Source: Patescibacteria group bacterium (GTDB taxonomy: Bacteria > Patescibacteriota > Minisyncoccia > Portnoybacterales > GWB1-42-6). From it: a stretch of 20,983 bases of DNA. The position numbers and the translations under genes were made by a program. The notes under the pieces are model-generated. The model saw nothing but the letters and a program-made list of their open reading frames with translations, made no database searches and was not told the origin of the DNA. This document shows, one piece after another, positions 1 through 7,441 of the stretch (within the stretch, counting starts at the first letter, position 1; the number at the start of each line of letters is the position of its first letter). Location: positions 1 to 20,983 of the forward strand of contig JAHKAK010000048.1 in NCBI GenBank assembly GCA_018826025.1, written 5' to 3'.

Positions 1-1
1 C

Positions 2-148
2 AGAGACCCTCAAAGTTTATTAACTTTGATCTGTTCGGCCTTTACGAACCAACCCGATGAGTGCCAACAAAAATTATCCGCTGACACGCCTTCACCCGGC
101 TTTGGCGAGGGGACGGGTTCGGCCGCCACCGCCCAGTGCGAGAATTAG
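2..148 (+). CDS. 3' end of an unidentified protein gene (partial)
   Basis: Reading from base 2 there are 48 open codons to a TAG at 146-148. The product fragment begins RDPQSLLTLICSAF and ends SAATAQCEN. It has three cysteines and a Ser/Gly/Thr/Ala-rich tail, which would suit an exported or surface protein, but I recognise no family. The other two forward frames stop at 21 and 60. A strong terminator follows 35 bases later, as expected after the last gene of a transcript. A tmRNA or RNase P RNA was considered, but no diagnostic core motif is visible. Function unknown. Confidence 0.4.
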   Translation, partial: RDPQSLLTLICSAFTNQPDECQQKLSADTPSPGFGEGTGSAATAQCEN

Positions 149-182
149 CAGCTAGGCTGAAAGAAAAAACAGCAGAATATTT

Positions 183-212
183 AACGGGCCGGATTTGTTC
201 CGGCCCGTTTTC
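183..212 (+). terminator. Rho-independent terminator
   Basis: Perfect 11-bp stem (183-193 with 199-209, core CGGGCCGGA) with a 5-nt loop, followed by T residues. It closes the transcript of the partial gene at the left edge. Confidence 0.85.
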
Positions 213-276
213 ATTTGCCATTTTTAAATTTTTGTGATAAAATTATAGCGTTAGAGTAGTTGCATAAGAAGGTAGC

Positions 277-312
277 AAAATCCACCCCAGCCCTCCTTTT
301 ATAAAGGAGGGA
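277..312 (+). repeat. Dispersed palindromic repeat, family A (copy 1)
   Basis: The core is AATCCACCCCAGCCCTCC followed by TTTTATAAAGGAGGG, so the CCCTCC and GGAGGG arms form a hairpin. The same sequence recurs around 2587-2627, inside rlmN at 6681-6717, and inverted at 16799-16834. The rest of the 213-532 interval holds a weak hairpin (319-334), a promoter-like site and a second palindromic element. Confidence 0.75.
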
Positions 313-344
313 GAGAAGACTGCTTTCGGGCAGTTTTTAATTTG

Positions 345-353
345 TGGTAGAAT
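345..353 (+). promoter_or_regulatory. Possible extended -10 promoter element for typA
   Basis: The sequence GTGGTAGAAT contains TAGAAT at 348-353 with an upstream TGG, like an extended -10. The same TGGTAGAAT string recurs at 2501-2509 ahead of the metallopeptidase gene. No convincing -35 box is visible. Weak call. Confidence 0.3.
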
Positions 354-378
354 GCAAACAATGGACTCTCACTTAAAA

Positions 379-493
379 ATTTAACTCACCTCCTGCCTTC
401 GCTAAAGCTACGGCGAGGCAAGCAACCCTCTCTTTAGAAAAAGAGAGGGTGTCCCTCCTCTTTTTCTAAAGAGAGGGTTAGGAGGAGTTAAAT
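379..493 (+). repeat. Composite palindromic element upstream of typA
   Basis: The ends ATTTAACTC...CCTCCT and AGGAGGAGTTAAAT are near-perfect inverted repeats. Inside, AACCCTCTCTTTAG and CTAAAGAGAGGGTT form a long inner inverted repeat. A separate small hairpin (about 395-420, GCCTTCGC...GCGAGGC) is nested in the left arm. It lies 40 bases before the typA start and could fold into a long stem in the mRNA leader. It has no coding potential that I can support. Confidence 0.7.
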
Positions 494-532
494 GTATTCG
501 TAATTAGTGCCAATTCGTAATTTGTAGGAGCT

Positions 533-2389
533 ATGGAAATTCGCAATATTGCCATTATCGCCCATGTGGACCACGGAAAAACGCGTTTAACCGACGCGCT
601 GCTTTTGCAAACCGGTGCGGCTAAAGAAGGCGTGAGTATGGATTCCAATGATTTGGAACAGGAGCGGGGTATCACAATTTATTCCAAGAACACTTCCATT
701 GAATATCGTGGGACGAAAATCAATATTGTAGATACGCCAGGCCACGCGGATTTTGGCTCGGAAGTTGAGCGCGTTTTGCGCTCCATTGATTCGGTGCTGC
801 TCGTTGTTGACGCGCAGGAGGGTCCGATGCCGCAGACCAAGTTCGTACTGAAAAAATCTTTGGAGCTCGGGCTAAAGCCGATTGTCGTTATAAACAAAAT
901 AGATAAACCGGCGGCGCGGCCGGGGTGGACGCAAGAAGCAGTGCTGGAGCTGTTTATGGATTTGGGCGCGAATGAAGAACAGCTGAATTTTAAGACGGTT
1001 TTTGCGATAGCGAAGCAGGGGATAGCCAAGATTAAATTAACAGATGAGTCAAATAACTTGACTCCCCTTCTGGACACAATTTTACGCGAAGTGCCCGTGG
1101 CTTCTTCACCGGAGTTGGCGGCCAAAGAGCTGCGTTTTCAGCCGTTCAATTTGGCCTACGACAATTTTTTGGGCCGTTTGGCCATCGGCCGAATTTACGA
1201 AGGGATTATCAAGCCGGGCATGACTGTCCAGGTGAAAAGGGTGACCGGCGAGGCGCGGAGCGGCCAAATCACTAAGATTTTTTCGTTTAGGGGCTTGGAA
1301 AGAATTGAGACTCAAAAAGCTCAAGCCGGCGATATCGTGATGGTGGCGGGCCTGCCGGATATTTTTATTGGCGAGACGATTTGTCAAAATGAAAGTCAAG
1401 AGTCCTTGCCGACTATCAACATTGATGAGCCGACCATCTCTCTTAATTTTTTGGTGAACAATTCTCCGTTCGCCGGGCGGGAAGGAAAATTTGTCACCAC
1501 GCGACAAATCCGTGAGCGATTAGAGCGGGAGCTGGAAGTGAATGTTGGTTTAAAAATCGATTTTCTTGCCCGCCAAAGCCTTGGCGACGGCGGGTCGCCT
1601 GATTACTTTAAAGTTTATGGCCGCGGTGAATTGCATATTGCTATTCTCTTGGAAAACATGCGACGCGAAGGTTATGAATTGCAGGTTTCCCAGCCCCAGG
1701 TGATTATTAAAGAAGGCCCTTCGACCCGTTCGACTGACGCTCAGGGTAAACTAAGCTCAAGGCAAAAGCTTGAGCCATTTGAAGAATTAACCATTGATGT
1801 GTCCAGCGACATGGTGGGGACAGTAATGGATAAGCTGTCGCGCCGCAAAGGCAATGTTTTAGAAATGAAGCCCGAGCAAAACCATATGCGCCTGATTATG
1901 GAAATTCCCACGCGCGGTTTTTTGGGCTATCGGAGCGAATTTGTTATTGACACGCGGGGCGAGGGAATTTTAAGTAGCCGCGTTATCGGCTTCAAGCCAT
2001 TTGCCGGCGAGCTGGCGCGCCACGAAGTCGGGTCCATGGTTTCCATGGCCACGGGCAAAGCGTTAGGTTTTTCTTTATATAATTTGCAGGAGCGCGGCAC
2101 GCTTTATATCGGCGCCGGAGTTGAAGTTTATGAAGGCATGGTGATTGGCAATATTGCTAAGGGCGATGACCTGAATGTTAATCCTCTCAAAGGAAAACAG
2201 CTAACCAATATGAGATCTAAAAGTTCAGACGAAGCTATTGATTTGACGCCGCCGCTGGAATTAACGTTGGAGCGGGGGCTGGAAATTATGAACGCGGATG
2301 AGTATTTGGAAGTTACGCCTAGTAGCGTGAGATTACGCAAGCAATTGCTCACGGCGATTGACAGGACGCGCGCCCAGCGGCGGGAATAA
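533..2389 (+). CDS. typA: TypA/BipA translational GTPase
   Basis: A 618-residue ribosome-associated GTPase of the EF-G-like superfamily, linked in other bacteria to stress and low-temperature ribosome assembly. The GTPase motifs are in order: P-loop AHVDHGKT (residues 10-17), ERGITI, DTPGHADF and NKID, then EF-G-like domains and the TypA-specific C-terminal part (GRGELHIAILLENMRREGYE, YEGMVIGNIAKGDDLNVN, LTNMRSKSSDEAIDL). Length is normal for the family. The residue after the P-loop Thr is Arg where Thr is usual. AGGAG at about 524-528 supports the ATG at 533. About 13 extra residues lie near 395-409 between VIIKE and LEPFEELTIDV, encoded by a palindromic DNA segment (see 1714-1776). Confidence 0.97.
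   Translation: MEIRNIAIIAHVDHGKTRLTDALLLQTGAAKEGVSMDSNDLEQERGITIYSKNTSIEYRGTKINIVDTPGHADFGSEVERVLRSIDSVLLVVDAQEGPMPQTKFVLKKSLELGLKPIVVINKIDKPAARPGWTQEAVLELFMDLGANEEQLNFKTVFAIAKQGIAKIKLTDESNNLTPLLDTILREVPVASSPELAAKELRFQPFNLAYDNFLGRLAIGRIYEGIIKPGMTVQVKRVTGEARSGQITKIFSFRGLERIETQKAQAGDIVMVAGLPDIFIGETICQNESQESLPTINIDEPTISLNFLVNNSPFAGREGKFVTTRQIRERLERELEVNVGLKIDFLARQSLGDGGSPDYFKVYGRGELHIAILLENMRREGYELQVSQPQVIIKEGPSTRSTDAQGKLSSRQKLEPFEELTIDVSSDMVGTVMDKLSRRKGNVLEMKPEQNHMRLIMEIPTRGFLGYRSEFVIDTRGEGILSSRVIGFKPFAGELARHEVGSMVSMATGKALGFSLYNLQERGTLYIGAGVEVYEGMVIGNIAKGDDLNVNPLKGKQLTNMRSKSSDEAIDLTPPLELTLERGLEIMNADEYLEVTPSSVRLRKQLLTAIDRTRAQRRE
1714..1776 (+). repeat. In-frame palindromic insertion within typA
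   Basis: Two hairpins lie side by side: CCCT (1717-1720) against AGGG (1743-1746), and GCTCAAG (1755-1761) against CTTGAGC (1769-1775) with a 6-nt loop. They encode roughly GPSTRSTDAQGKLSSRQK, where I recall E. coli TypA having only about six residues (IDGRKQ). The reading frame is preserved. The low-complexity, Ser/Arg-rich character is unlike the flanking protein. Confidence 0.6.
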
Positions 2390-2410
2390 CAGCGGGAAGA
2401 GTAAAGAGAT

Positions 2411-2450
2411 AAACACCTCAACAGCTGGACGCTGTTGAGGTGTTTAGGAT
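2411..2450 (+). terminator. Rho-independent terminator after typA
   Basis: A 14-bp perfect stem, AAACACCTCAACAG (2411-2424) with CTGTTGAGGTGTTT (2432-2445), and a 7-nt loop, 21 bases after the typA stop. The T tract is short and interrupted. Confidence 0.7.
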
Positions 2451-2525
2451 TTTAGGTCAAATAAAGTGTAAAATATAATGTTTTCGCTCAGAGGTTTTTA
2501 TGGTAGAATGTATTAAGCGAGGCAA

Positions 2526-2627
2526 ACGACTCCTCCCTTTTTAAAGGGAGGCTCGCCCCGCCTTTTTTAGGCGGGGTAAAGAGGGATTTAAATCCACCCT
2601 AACCCTTCTTTATGGAAAAGAGGGAAA
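2526..2627 (+). repeat. Family A repeat cluster with nested hairpins
   Basis: Three or four consecutive hairpins: CCTCCC...GGGAGG, CCCCGCC...GGCGGGG, and the family A unit GGATTTAAATCCACCC followed by CCCTTC...AAGAGGG. The last arm supplies an AAGAGGGAAA purine tract immediately upstream of the next start codon. TATAAT (2474-2479) and TGGTAGAAT (2501-2509) just upstream are possible promoter elements. Confidence 0.7.
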
Positions 2628-2632
2628 ATTAT

Positions 2633-2998
2633 ATGGAACGAGATGCTTTTGAAAAATTAGTGGCGGAGGCAATGGATGAAATTCCACCTGAATTTTTGGC
2701 GCAATTGAAAAACGTGGCGGTGGTGGTTGAGGATGAGCCAAGCGAGGAGCAGTTAAAAAAACTGAAGCTGCGCCGCGATTTAACGTTACTTGGCTTGTAT
2801 GAGGGCGTGCCGCTGACGAGGCGGGGCGAATATACCATGACCTTGCCGGATAAAATTACCATTTTTAAAAATTCTATTGAATTGGTGGCGCAAACGGCCG
2901 AAGAAATAAAAAAAATAGTAAAAGATACCGTACGCCACGAAATCGCGCACCATTTTGGCAGTGACGAGCGAGGCGCTAGCAAAGCGGCTAAAAAATAG
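2633..2998 (+). CDS. Zincin-like metallopeptidase family protein (DUF1025 type)
   Basis: A 121-residue protein ending with the zinc-protease signature RHEIAHHFG (HExxH at residues 102-106), typical of the small single-domain family once called DUF1025. The N-terminus MERDAFEKLVAEAMDEIPPEF is the family's usual start, so I place the start at ATG 2633. An in-frame ATG at 2612 lies inside the palindromic repeat and would add seven unusual residues. The ribosome binding purines come from that repeat. Substrate unknown. The highly charged C-terminus (SDERGASKAAKK) is typical of the family. Confidence 0.88.
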   Translation: MERDAFEKLVAEAMDEIPPEFLAQLKNVAVVVEDEPSEEQLKKLKLRRDLTLLGLYEGVPLTRRGEYTMTLPDKITIFKNSIELVAQTAEEIKKIVKDTVRHEIAHHFGSDERGASKAAKK

Positions 2999-3085
2999 AG
3001 CATTTAAGCATTAAATTATTTTAACAGAAAGCATTTGAATTTATGTTATCATGTTAAAGTGTTTTTATGTTTGAATGTTAAATAT

Positions 3086-3868
3086 ATGCCAGAAGAAAAA
3101 GACATTAATTTAAAAATCATTCCGCCGGCCAAGTATTTACCAATGGCGGCCGTGTCGGTGGCAGCGCTTTTAGTAATTTTTTTGGCCGCGGCGACTTACA
3201 ACAAGGTAGTGGAGGGTCGCTATATGGGTCAGGGCTTGCAGTATAAAAATACGATTTCTGTTGTTGGCGAGGGTAAAGTCGTGGCCAAGCCTGATATTGG
3301 CCAGGTGAGTTTATCGGTGGTTTCCGATGCCAAGACCGTGGCGGCGGCGCAGAAAGACAACACGGAAAAAATGAACAAAATCACCCAAGCGATGAAGGAT
3401 TTAGGGATAGAAGAAGAGGACTTGAAAACGACCAGCTATAATGTTATGCCGCGCTATCAGTATTCAGCTGGTAGAAGCACGATTATCGGTTATGAAGTGA
3501 CGCAAACCCTGGATGTTAAAATCCGCGATTTAGCCAAAGTCGGTGAAATTCTGGATAAGGCCGCCGGCGCGGGCGCCAATCAAGTGGGCTCTTTGACATT
3601 TACTTTTGATAATCCGGAATCATTGCAAAGTGAGGCGCGCCAGAAGGCGATAACGCAAGCCAAGCAAAAAGCCAAAGATTTAGCCGCGAGTCTGGGTGTT
3701 AACCTTGGCAAAGTTACCAGCTTTAGTGAAAATTCGGTTGGCCAGCCTTCTCCGATGTACGCCGATGAGGCAATAATGGGCAAAGGCGGCGGCGGAGGCA
3801 TGCCGGAAATTCAAACCGGCCAGAACGAAATTGAAATCAGCGTTTATATTACTTACGAAATTTACTAA
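3086..3868 (+). CDS. SIMPL domain (DUF541) membrane-anchored protein
   Basis: A 260-residue protein with a short cytoplasmic N-terminus, one hydrophobic segment (about residues 14-36, LPMAAVSVAALLVIFLAA) and an extracytoplasmic SIMPL domain. That domain starts at ISVVGEGKVVAKPDIGQVSLSV and continues through the characteristic ARQKAITQAKQKAKDLAASLGV helix to the C-terminus. SIMPL proteins such as BP26 form periplasmic or surface assemblies; the role here is unknown. I chose ATG 3086 because MPEEKDIN fits an N-terminus. The in-frame ATG at 3035 would add 17 residues from an AT-rich region resembling the ATGTTAAA-type repeats elsewhere. No clear Shine-Dalgarno precedes it. A Gly-rich linker (KGGGGGM) lies near the C-terminus. 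Confidence 0.9.
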   Translation: MPEEKDINLKIIPPAKYLPMAAVSVAALLVIFLAAATYNKVVEGRYMGQGLQYKNTISVVGEGKVVAKPDIGQVSLSVVSDAKTVAAAQKDNTEKMNKITQAMKDLGIEEEDLKTTSYNVMPRYQYSAGRSTIIGYEVTQTLDVKIRDLAKVGEILDKAAGAGANQVGSLTFTFDNPESLQSEARQKAITQAKQKAKDLAASLGVNLGKVTSFSENSVGQPSPMYADEAIMGKGGGGGMPEIQTGQNEIEISVYITYEIY

Positions 3869-3889
3869 CACCAAAAGTAAAAAGTGGAT

Positions 3890-4606
3890 ATGCGTTTGAA
3901 CCGTTTTTTGGGCAATTTTGATTTTCAGCAAAAATCCCTGCGAATCGTTGACAGGGATTTTTGGCATCAGGTAAAAAATGTTCTGCGGCTAGAGATAGGC
4001 GAAGAAGTCGTTTTGGTTGATGGGCGAGGTAAAGAAGCAATAGCCAAAATTGTTGAATACAATAAGGATTTTGTCGGAGTGGAAATTCTTGAGGTGAAAA
4101 CCAGTCAAAACGAGCCGACTAGGCAGGTAGTTTTATATTGTTCAATTCTGAAACACGAAAATTTTGAATTGGTCGCGCAAAAAGCGACCGAAGTTGGAGT
4201 AGCGGAAATTGTGCCAATAATTTGCGAGCGCACGGTTAAGACTGGCTTAAAATACGAGCGTTTGCGAAAAATTATCAAAGAAGCCGCGGAACAATCAGGG
4301 CGGGGAGTCGTGCCGAAGCTGCGCGAAGCGATAAGTTTTAAAGAGGCGGCGATTGGCGCAAAAGATGATAGTGTAAATTTTTTGTTTGACGCTGTCGGCG
4401 CTAAACTATTGATGTCGGACATCAATAGTTTAGCGCAACAAAAAAAGGCGCGGGTCGGAGTTTTTATTGGGCCGGAGGGCGGGTGGGGCGAAAAGGAAAT
4501 CATATTAGCCAAAGAGGCGGGTTTTAAGATCACCAGTTTAGGCAAACTAACCTTGCGCGCCGAAACCGCGGCGATCGTGGCGGTGTATTTGGCGGGCAGC
4601 AATTAA
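3890..4606 (+). CDS. rsmE: 16S rRNA (uracil1498-N3)-methyltransferase RsmE
   Basis: This SPOUT-class enzyme methylates U1498 of 16S rRNA using S-adenosylmethionine. It starts MRLNRFLG at ATG 3890; a GTG at 3884 would add two residues. An N-terminal PUA-like part (HQVKNVLRLEIGEEVVLVDG) is followed by the SPOUT domain with LVAQKATEVGVAEIVPI, ERTVKTGLKYERLRKIIKEAAEQS and the trefoil-knot motifs VGVFIGPEGGW and LGKLTLRAETAAIVA. The length (238 aa) is normal. Residues 170-182 (GAKLLMSDINSLA) are encoded by a perfect inverted repeat (4398-4436) placed just before the knot. Confidence 0.96.
   Translation: MRLNRFLGNFDFQQKSLRIVDRDFWHQVKNVLRLEIGEEVVLVDGRGKEAIAKIVEYNKDFVGVEILEVKTSQNEPTRQVVLYCSILKHENFELVAQKATEVGVAEIVPIICERTVKTGLKYERLRKIIKEAAEQSGRGVVPKLREAISFKEAAIGAKDDSVNFLFDAVGAKLLMSDINSLAQQKKARVGVFIGPEGGWGEKEIILAKEAGFKITSLGKLTLRAETAAIVAVYLAGSN
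4398..4436 (+). repeat. Perfect 19-bp inverted repeat inside rsmE
   Basis: GCGCTAAACTATTGATGTC (4398-4416) and its exact reverse complement (4418-4436) are separated by a single base. The reading frame stays open through it. A perfect 19-bp palindrome is not expected by chance in coding DNA and would form a strong mRNA hairpin or DNA cruciform. Confidence 0.9.
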
Positions 4607-4628
4607 TCAGTTTTCAAGGTAAAAAAAT

Positions 4629-5327
4629 ATGACTGCCTCGGAAATTATAAAAAAATTAAAAAAATTAGGTAGCGCTAAAAATGTGGCGGGGATGGCGCGT
4701 TTTGGCATCATCACCAAAAAAGCTTTTGGTGTTGCTCATCCTGACATCGATAAGCTTGCCAGAGAAATAGGTAAAAATCATGGTTTGGCCCAAGAGCTTT
4801 GGTTGTCGCAAGTGCACGACGCCAGAATTTTAGCCGGTCAGATCGACAGGCCTGAATGGGTGACCGCGAAACAAATGGATAGCTGGACGCGGGATTTTGA
4901 TTCCTGGGGCGTTTGCGATTCGACCTGCATGCATCTTTTTTCCAGGACCACTTTAGCTCATAAAAAAGTTTGGCAATACGCCAAGTCTAATAAAGAATAC
5001 ATTCGACGCACCAGCTTCGCTTTAATGGCGGCGCTGGCGGTGCACGATAAAAAAGCCGGTGATAGCGATTTCATAAAATTTTTTCCATTAATTAAAGAAT
5101 ATGCCACGGACGAGCGAAATTATGTCCGTAAAGCAGTAAATTGGGCCCTGCGGCAAATTGGTAAACGTAATTTTAAATTAAATAAAAAGGCGATTAAACT
5201 GGCGCGCGAAATAATTAAAATTGATTCGCGTGCCGCGCGTTGGATCGCGGCGGATGCTTTACACGAGCTGAAAAGCGAGGCAATAAAACAAAAATTAGCT
5301 CGAGCAAGAAAAAATAATGAACAGTAA
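4629..5327 (+). CDS. AlkD-like DNA alkylation repair HEAT-repeat protein
   Basis: A 232-residue all-helical protein of the DNA alkylation repair (AlkD) family, whose characterised members are DNA glycosylases acting on alkylated bases. Family features seen include MARFGIITKKAFGVAHPDIDKLAREIGK, LWLSQVHDARILAG, DFDSWGVCDSTCMHLF and YVRKAVNWALRQIGKRN. The W-D motif around DSWGVCD is typical. The C-terminus is Lys/Arg-rich, which suits DNA binding. It follows rsmE by 22 bases and overlaps the next gene by 11, so these three are probably co-transcribed. Whether it has glycosylase activity cannot be told from sequence. Confidence 0.9.
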   Translation: MTASEIIKKLKKLGSAKNVAGMARFGIITKKAFGVAHPDIDKLAREIGKNHGLAQELWLSQVHDARILAGQIDRPEWVTAKQMDSWTRDFDSWGVCDSTCMHLFSRTTLAHKKVWQYAKSNKEYIRRTSFALMAALAVHDKKAGDSDFIKFFPLIKEYATDERNYVRKAVNWALRQIGKRNFKLNKKAIKLAREIIKIDSRAARWIAADALHELKSEAIKQKLARARKNNEQ

Positions 5328-5979
5328 GAAGATAGAATTAAAAGAAGTTGTCTTTTTTTCTTTTTTTATCGCAGCTTTTTTAGTTGTTTCAGTTTTTTCT
5401 CTTATCTACGGCGATTTTGTGCGAACGTTGGTGAGCTCTCAGAGCCTTTTAAGTATCGTGATTTATGTTTTATTTTTGATCATAAGCGAAGTTGTTGCTC
5501 CAGTTAGCAGTTTATTTATTTTGCCCTTAGCAGTGAGCGTTTGGGGCAGTTTCTTCACTGCCATAATTACTTTGGCGGGTTGGTTTATTGGAGCAATTAT
5601 TTCATTTTGGCTGGCCCGGCGTTTTGGCCAGCCGCTGATAGGCAAGATAATCAGCATTAACAGGCTGGAACAGTTATCTTGCTTTGTACCGGAAAAAAAT
5701 TTATTTTGGGCGGTTATTATTTTAAGAATTATTTTTCCGGTAGATCTTTTCAGCTATATTCTTGGTCTTTTTACGAAGGTCAGTTTCCGGGCCTATTTTT
5801 GGGGAACGTTAATTGGCATAACGCCTTTTAGTTTTATCTTTTCTTATGGTGTTCGTTTTCCAATACAGTACCAGCTGATAATCGGTTCGTTGCTGATTTT
5901 AGGCACTATTTTGTACTATGATCGTACTAGGAAAAAGATTATGGGATGGATTAAAAGCAGTTTGAAAAATATAGATTAA
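5317..5979 (+). CDS. VTT-domain (TVP38/DedA-like) membrane protein
   Basis: A 220-residue integral membrane protein with about five hydrophobic segments. The VTT/SNARE-associated core is recognisable as GWFIGAIISFWLARRFGQPLIGK, followed by ILRIIFPVDLFSYILGL and FWGTLIGITPFSFIFSYG. Members of this superfamily have been tied to lipid scrambling or transport; the substrate here is unknown. The start overlaps the 3' end of the AlkD-like gene by 11 bases, indicating translational coupling. Confidence 0.85.
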   Translation: MNSKKIELKEVVFFSFFIAAFLVVSVFSLIYGDFVRTLVSSQSLLSIVIYVLFLIISEVVAPVSSLFILPLAVSVWGSFFTAIITLAGWFIGAIISFWLARRFGQPLIGKIISINRLEQLSCFVPEKNLFWAVIILRIIFPVDLFSYILGLFTKVSFRAYFWGTLIGITPFSFIFSYGVRFPIQYQLIIGSLLILGTILYYDRTRKKIMGWIKSSLKNID

Positions 5980-6002
5980 ATAGAAGATGGTCTTATTGGG
6001 TT

Positions 6003-6230
6003 ATGAAAATTTTTGTTAAAGTCAAGCCCGATGGCTATGAGGATAAGGTAGCCAAAATTGATAATACGCATTTTGTCGTGGAGACGCGCGAGAGGCCGGT
6101 CCAGAATCGCGCCAATTTGGCGATTACCAGAATCCTGGCGCAATATTTTGGCGTGGAAATTGGAAAAGTAAGAATGATTAAAGGGTTCAGGGAGAGAAAT
6201 AAGATTTTTGAGATAGAAGAAAATAAATGA
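6003..6230 (+). CDS. DUF167 (YggU-like) family protein
   Basis: A 75-residue protein matching the DUF167 fold: KVKPDGYEDKVAKI, THFVVETRERPVQNRANLAITRILAQYFGV and IGKVRMIKGFRERNKIFEI. The family's conserved A-N and the late R-x-K are present. Function is not established. Its last codons overlap the start of rlmN by 4 bases (ATGA), so the two are translationally coupled. Confidence 0.88.
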   Translation: MKIFVKVKPDGYEDKVAKIDNTHFVVETRERPVQNRANLAITRILAQYFGVEIGKVRMIKGFRERNKIFEIEENK

Positions 6231-7306
6231 ATTTTAATAAAATAGACAAAATTTTAGCCACCGAGCCGAAGTTTAGAACCAAACAGATTGGCCGGCTTAT
6301 TTGGCGAGATTTAATTGATGATTGGGGCCAGGCTTCGACTTTGCCAATTGCGTTGCGTGCCAAATTAAAATTAGAATGCCCGCTGGAAATAAAAGCGGAA
6401 GTTTTTAAAGAGAAAGATGATAAGTCGGCCAAAGCTTTGATAACATTGGAAGACGGCTTAAATGTGGAAACGGTATTAATGAGGCACCAAGGAAGAAATA
6501 CTATTTGCGTGTCTTCGCAAGTCGGCTGTCCGCTGGGTTGCGTCTTTTGTGCGACTGGCAAGATGGGATTTAAGAGAAATTTGTTAACTGGAGAAATTAC
6601 CGAGCAAGTGCTGTTTTGGAGTAGGTGGTTGAAAAGAGACGAGGTTTCCCTATTTGAAAAAAGGGAATTAAGGGGGATTTCAAAATCCTCCCCAGCCCTC
6701 CTTTTACAAAGGAGGGAGACGGGCAGGGTAGATAATGTCGTCTTTATGGGCATGGGCGAGCCGTTTTTAAATTACGACAATGTTTTTGAAGCGATAAAAA
6801 TTTTAAATGATGATAATTTATTGGGAATTGGCAGTCGCCATATTTCAATTTCCACAGCTGGCATTGTTGAAGGCATTGAACGGATGAGCGAGGATATGCC
6901 GCAAATTAATTTGGCCATTTCTCTCCATGCGCCTAATGATAAATTGCGGCAAAAATTAATGCCCATCGCTAAAAAATATCCGTTAGCAGCCGTGATAACG
7001 GCAGCCAGAGATTATGTCGCCAAAACCAATCGCAAACTGATGTTTGAGTATATAATGATAAAAGACGTTAACGATTCACCGGAACAGGCCAAAGAATTGG
7101 CAAGATTATTGAAGAACCCCTTATTTTTTGTTAACTTGATCGCGTATAACCCAACGGGAGACCTTGCTTCGTCTAAGCCAACGCAAATTAAAAAGTTCAA
7201 AGATATTTTAATGAGGGCCGGCGTTCAAGCGCTGGAGCGTTATCGGTTTGGCCAAGATATAAAAGGCGCGTGTGGGCAATTAACTAGCCAGAATAAAAAT
7301 TTATGA
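6227..7306 (+). CDS. rlmN: Dual-specificity RNA methyltransferase RlmN (radical SAM)
   Basis: RlmN methylates C2 of A2503 in 23S rRNA and A37 of some tRNAs. Visible signatures are the radical-SAM cluster C101-x3-C105-x2-C108 (GCPLGCVFCATG), C94 in ICVSSQVGC (the upstream conserved Cys), FMGMGEPFLNYDNV, RHISISTAGIV, LAISLHAPNDKLR, LIAYNP and the C-terminal catalytic Cys349 in DIKGACGQL. Residues about 139-166 (EVSLFEKRELRG...RRETG) are extra relative to the family and coincide with a family A palindromic repeat inserted in frame before VVFMGMGEP. The A2503 target lies three nucleotides from the L2500 intron site in the 23S gene of this window. Confidence 0.95.
   Translation: MNFNKIDKILATEPKFRTKQIGRLIWRDLIDDWGQASTLPIALRAKLKLECPLEIKAEVFKEKDDKSAKALITLEDGLNVETVLMRHQGRNTICVSSQVGCPLGCVFCATGKMGFKRNLLTGEITEQVLFWSRWLKRDEVSLFEKRELRGISKSSPALLLQRRETGRVDNVVFMGMGEPFLNYDNVFEAIKILNDDNLLGIGSRHISISTAGIVEGIERMSEDMPQINLAISLHAPNDKLRQKLMPIAKKYPLAAVITAARDYVAKTNRKLMFEYIMIKDVNDSPEQAKELARLLKNPLFFVNLIAYNPTGDLASSKPTQIKKFKDILMRAGVQALERYRFGQDIKGACGQLTSQNKNL
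6641..6724 (+). repeat. Family A palindromic repeat inserted in frame in rlmN
   Basis: Three hairpins: TTCCCTATTTGAAAAAAGGGAA (stem TTCCCT/AGGGAA), GGGGGATTT against AATCCTCCCC, and CCCTCCTTTT against AAAGGAGGG. The last part, ATCCTCCCCAGCCCTCCTTTT onwards, matches the intergenic copy at 277-312 almost base for base. The 84 bases keep the reading frame and add about 28 residues between the iron-sulfur cluster loop and the GEP motif. Confidence 0.85.
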
Positions 7307-7441
7307 ACTCGTATGCATAGATGGGGGTTTTATAGTGATTTATAGGGGATTGGGGATAAATTGGCTTGCCCTATTGCCTTTATTCGGGATTTGTGCTAAA
7401 TTGAAGCTAATAAGTAAGTATTAATAAATAAGCTAATAAAT

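Noticed and set aside
57..155. 32-codon ATG frame with ATGA overlap
   Set aside because: Arg/Pro-rich product without family resemblance; the competing frame from base 2 has more natural composition.
1..170. Possible 3' end of a structured RNA such as tmRNA or RNase P RNA
   Set aside because: No T-arm that pairs, no CCA end and no RNase P core motif; a coding frame is open for 48 codons and ends before a normal terminator.
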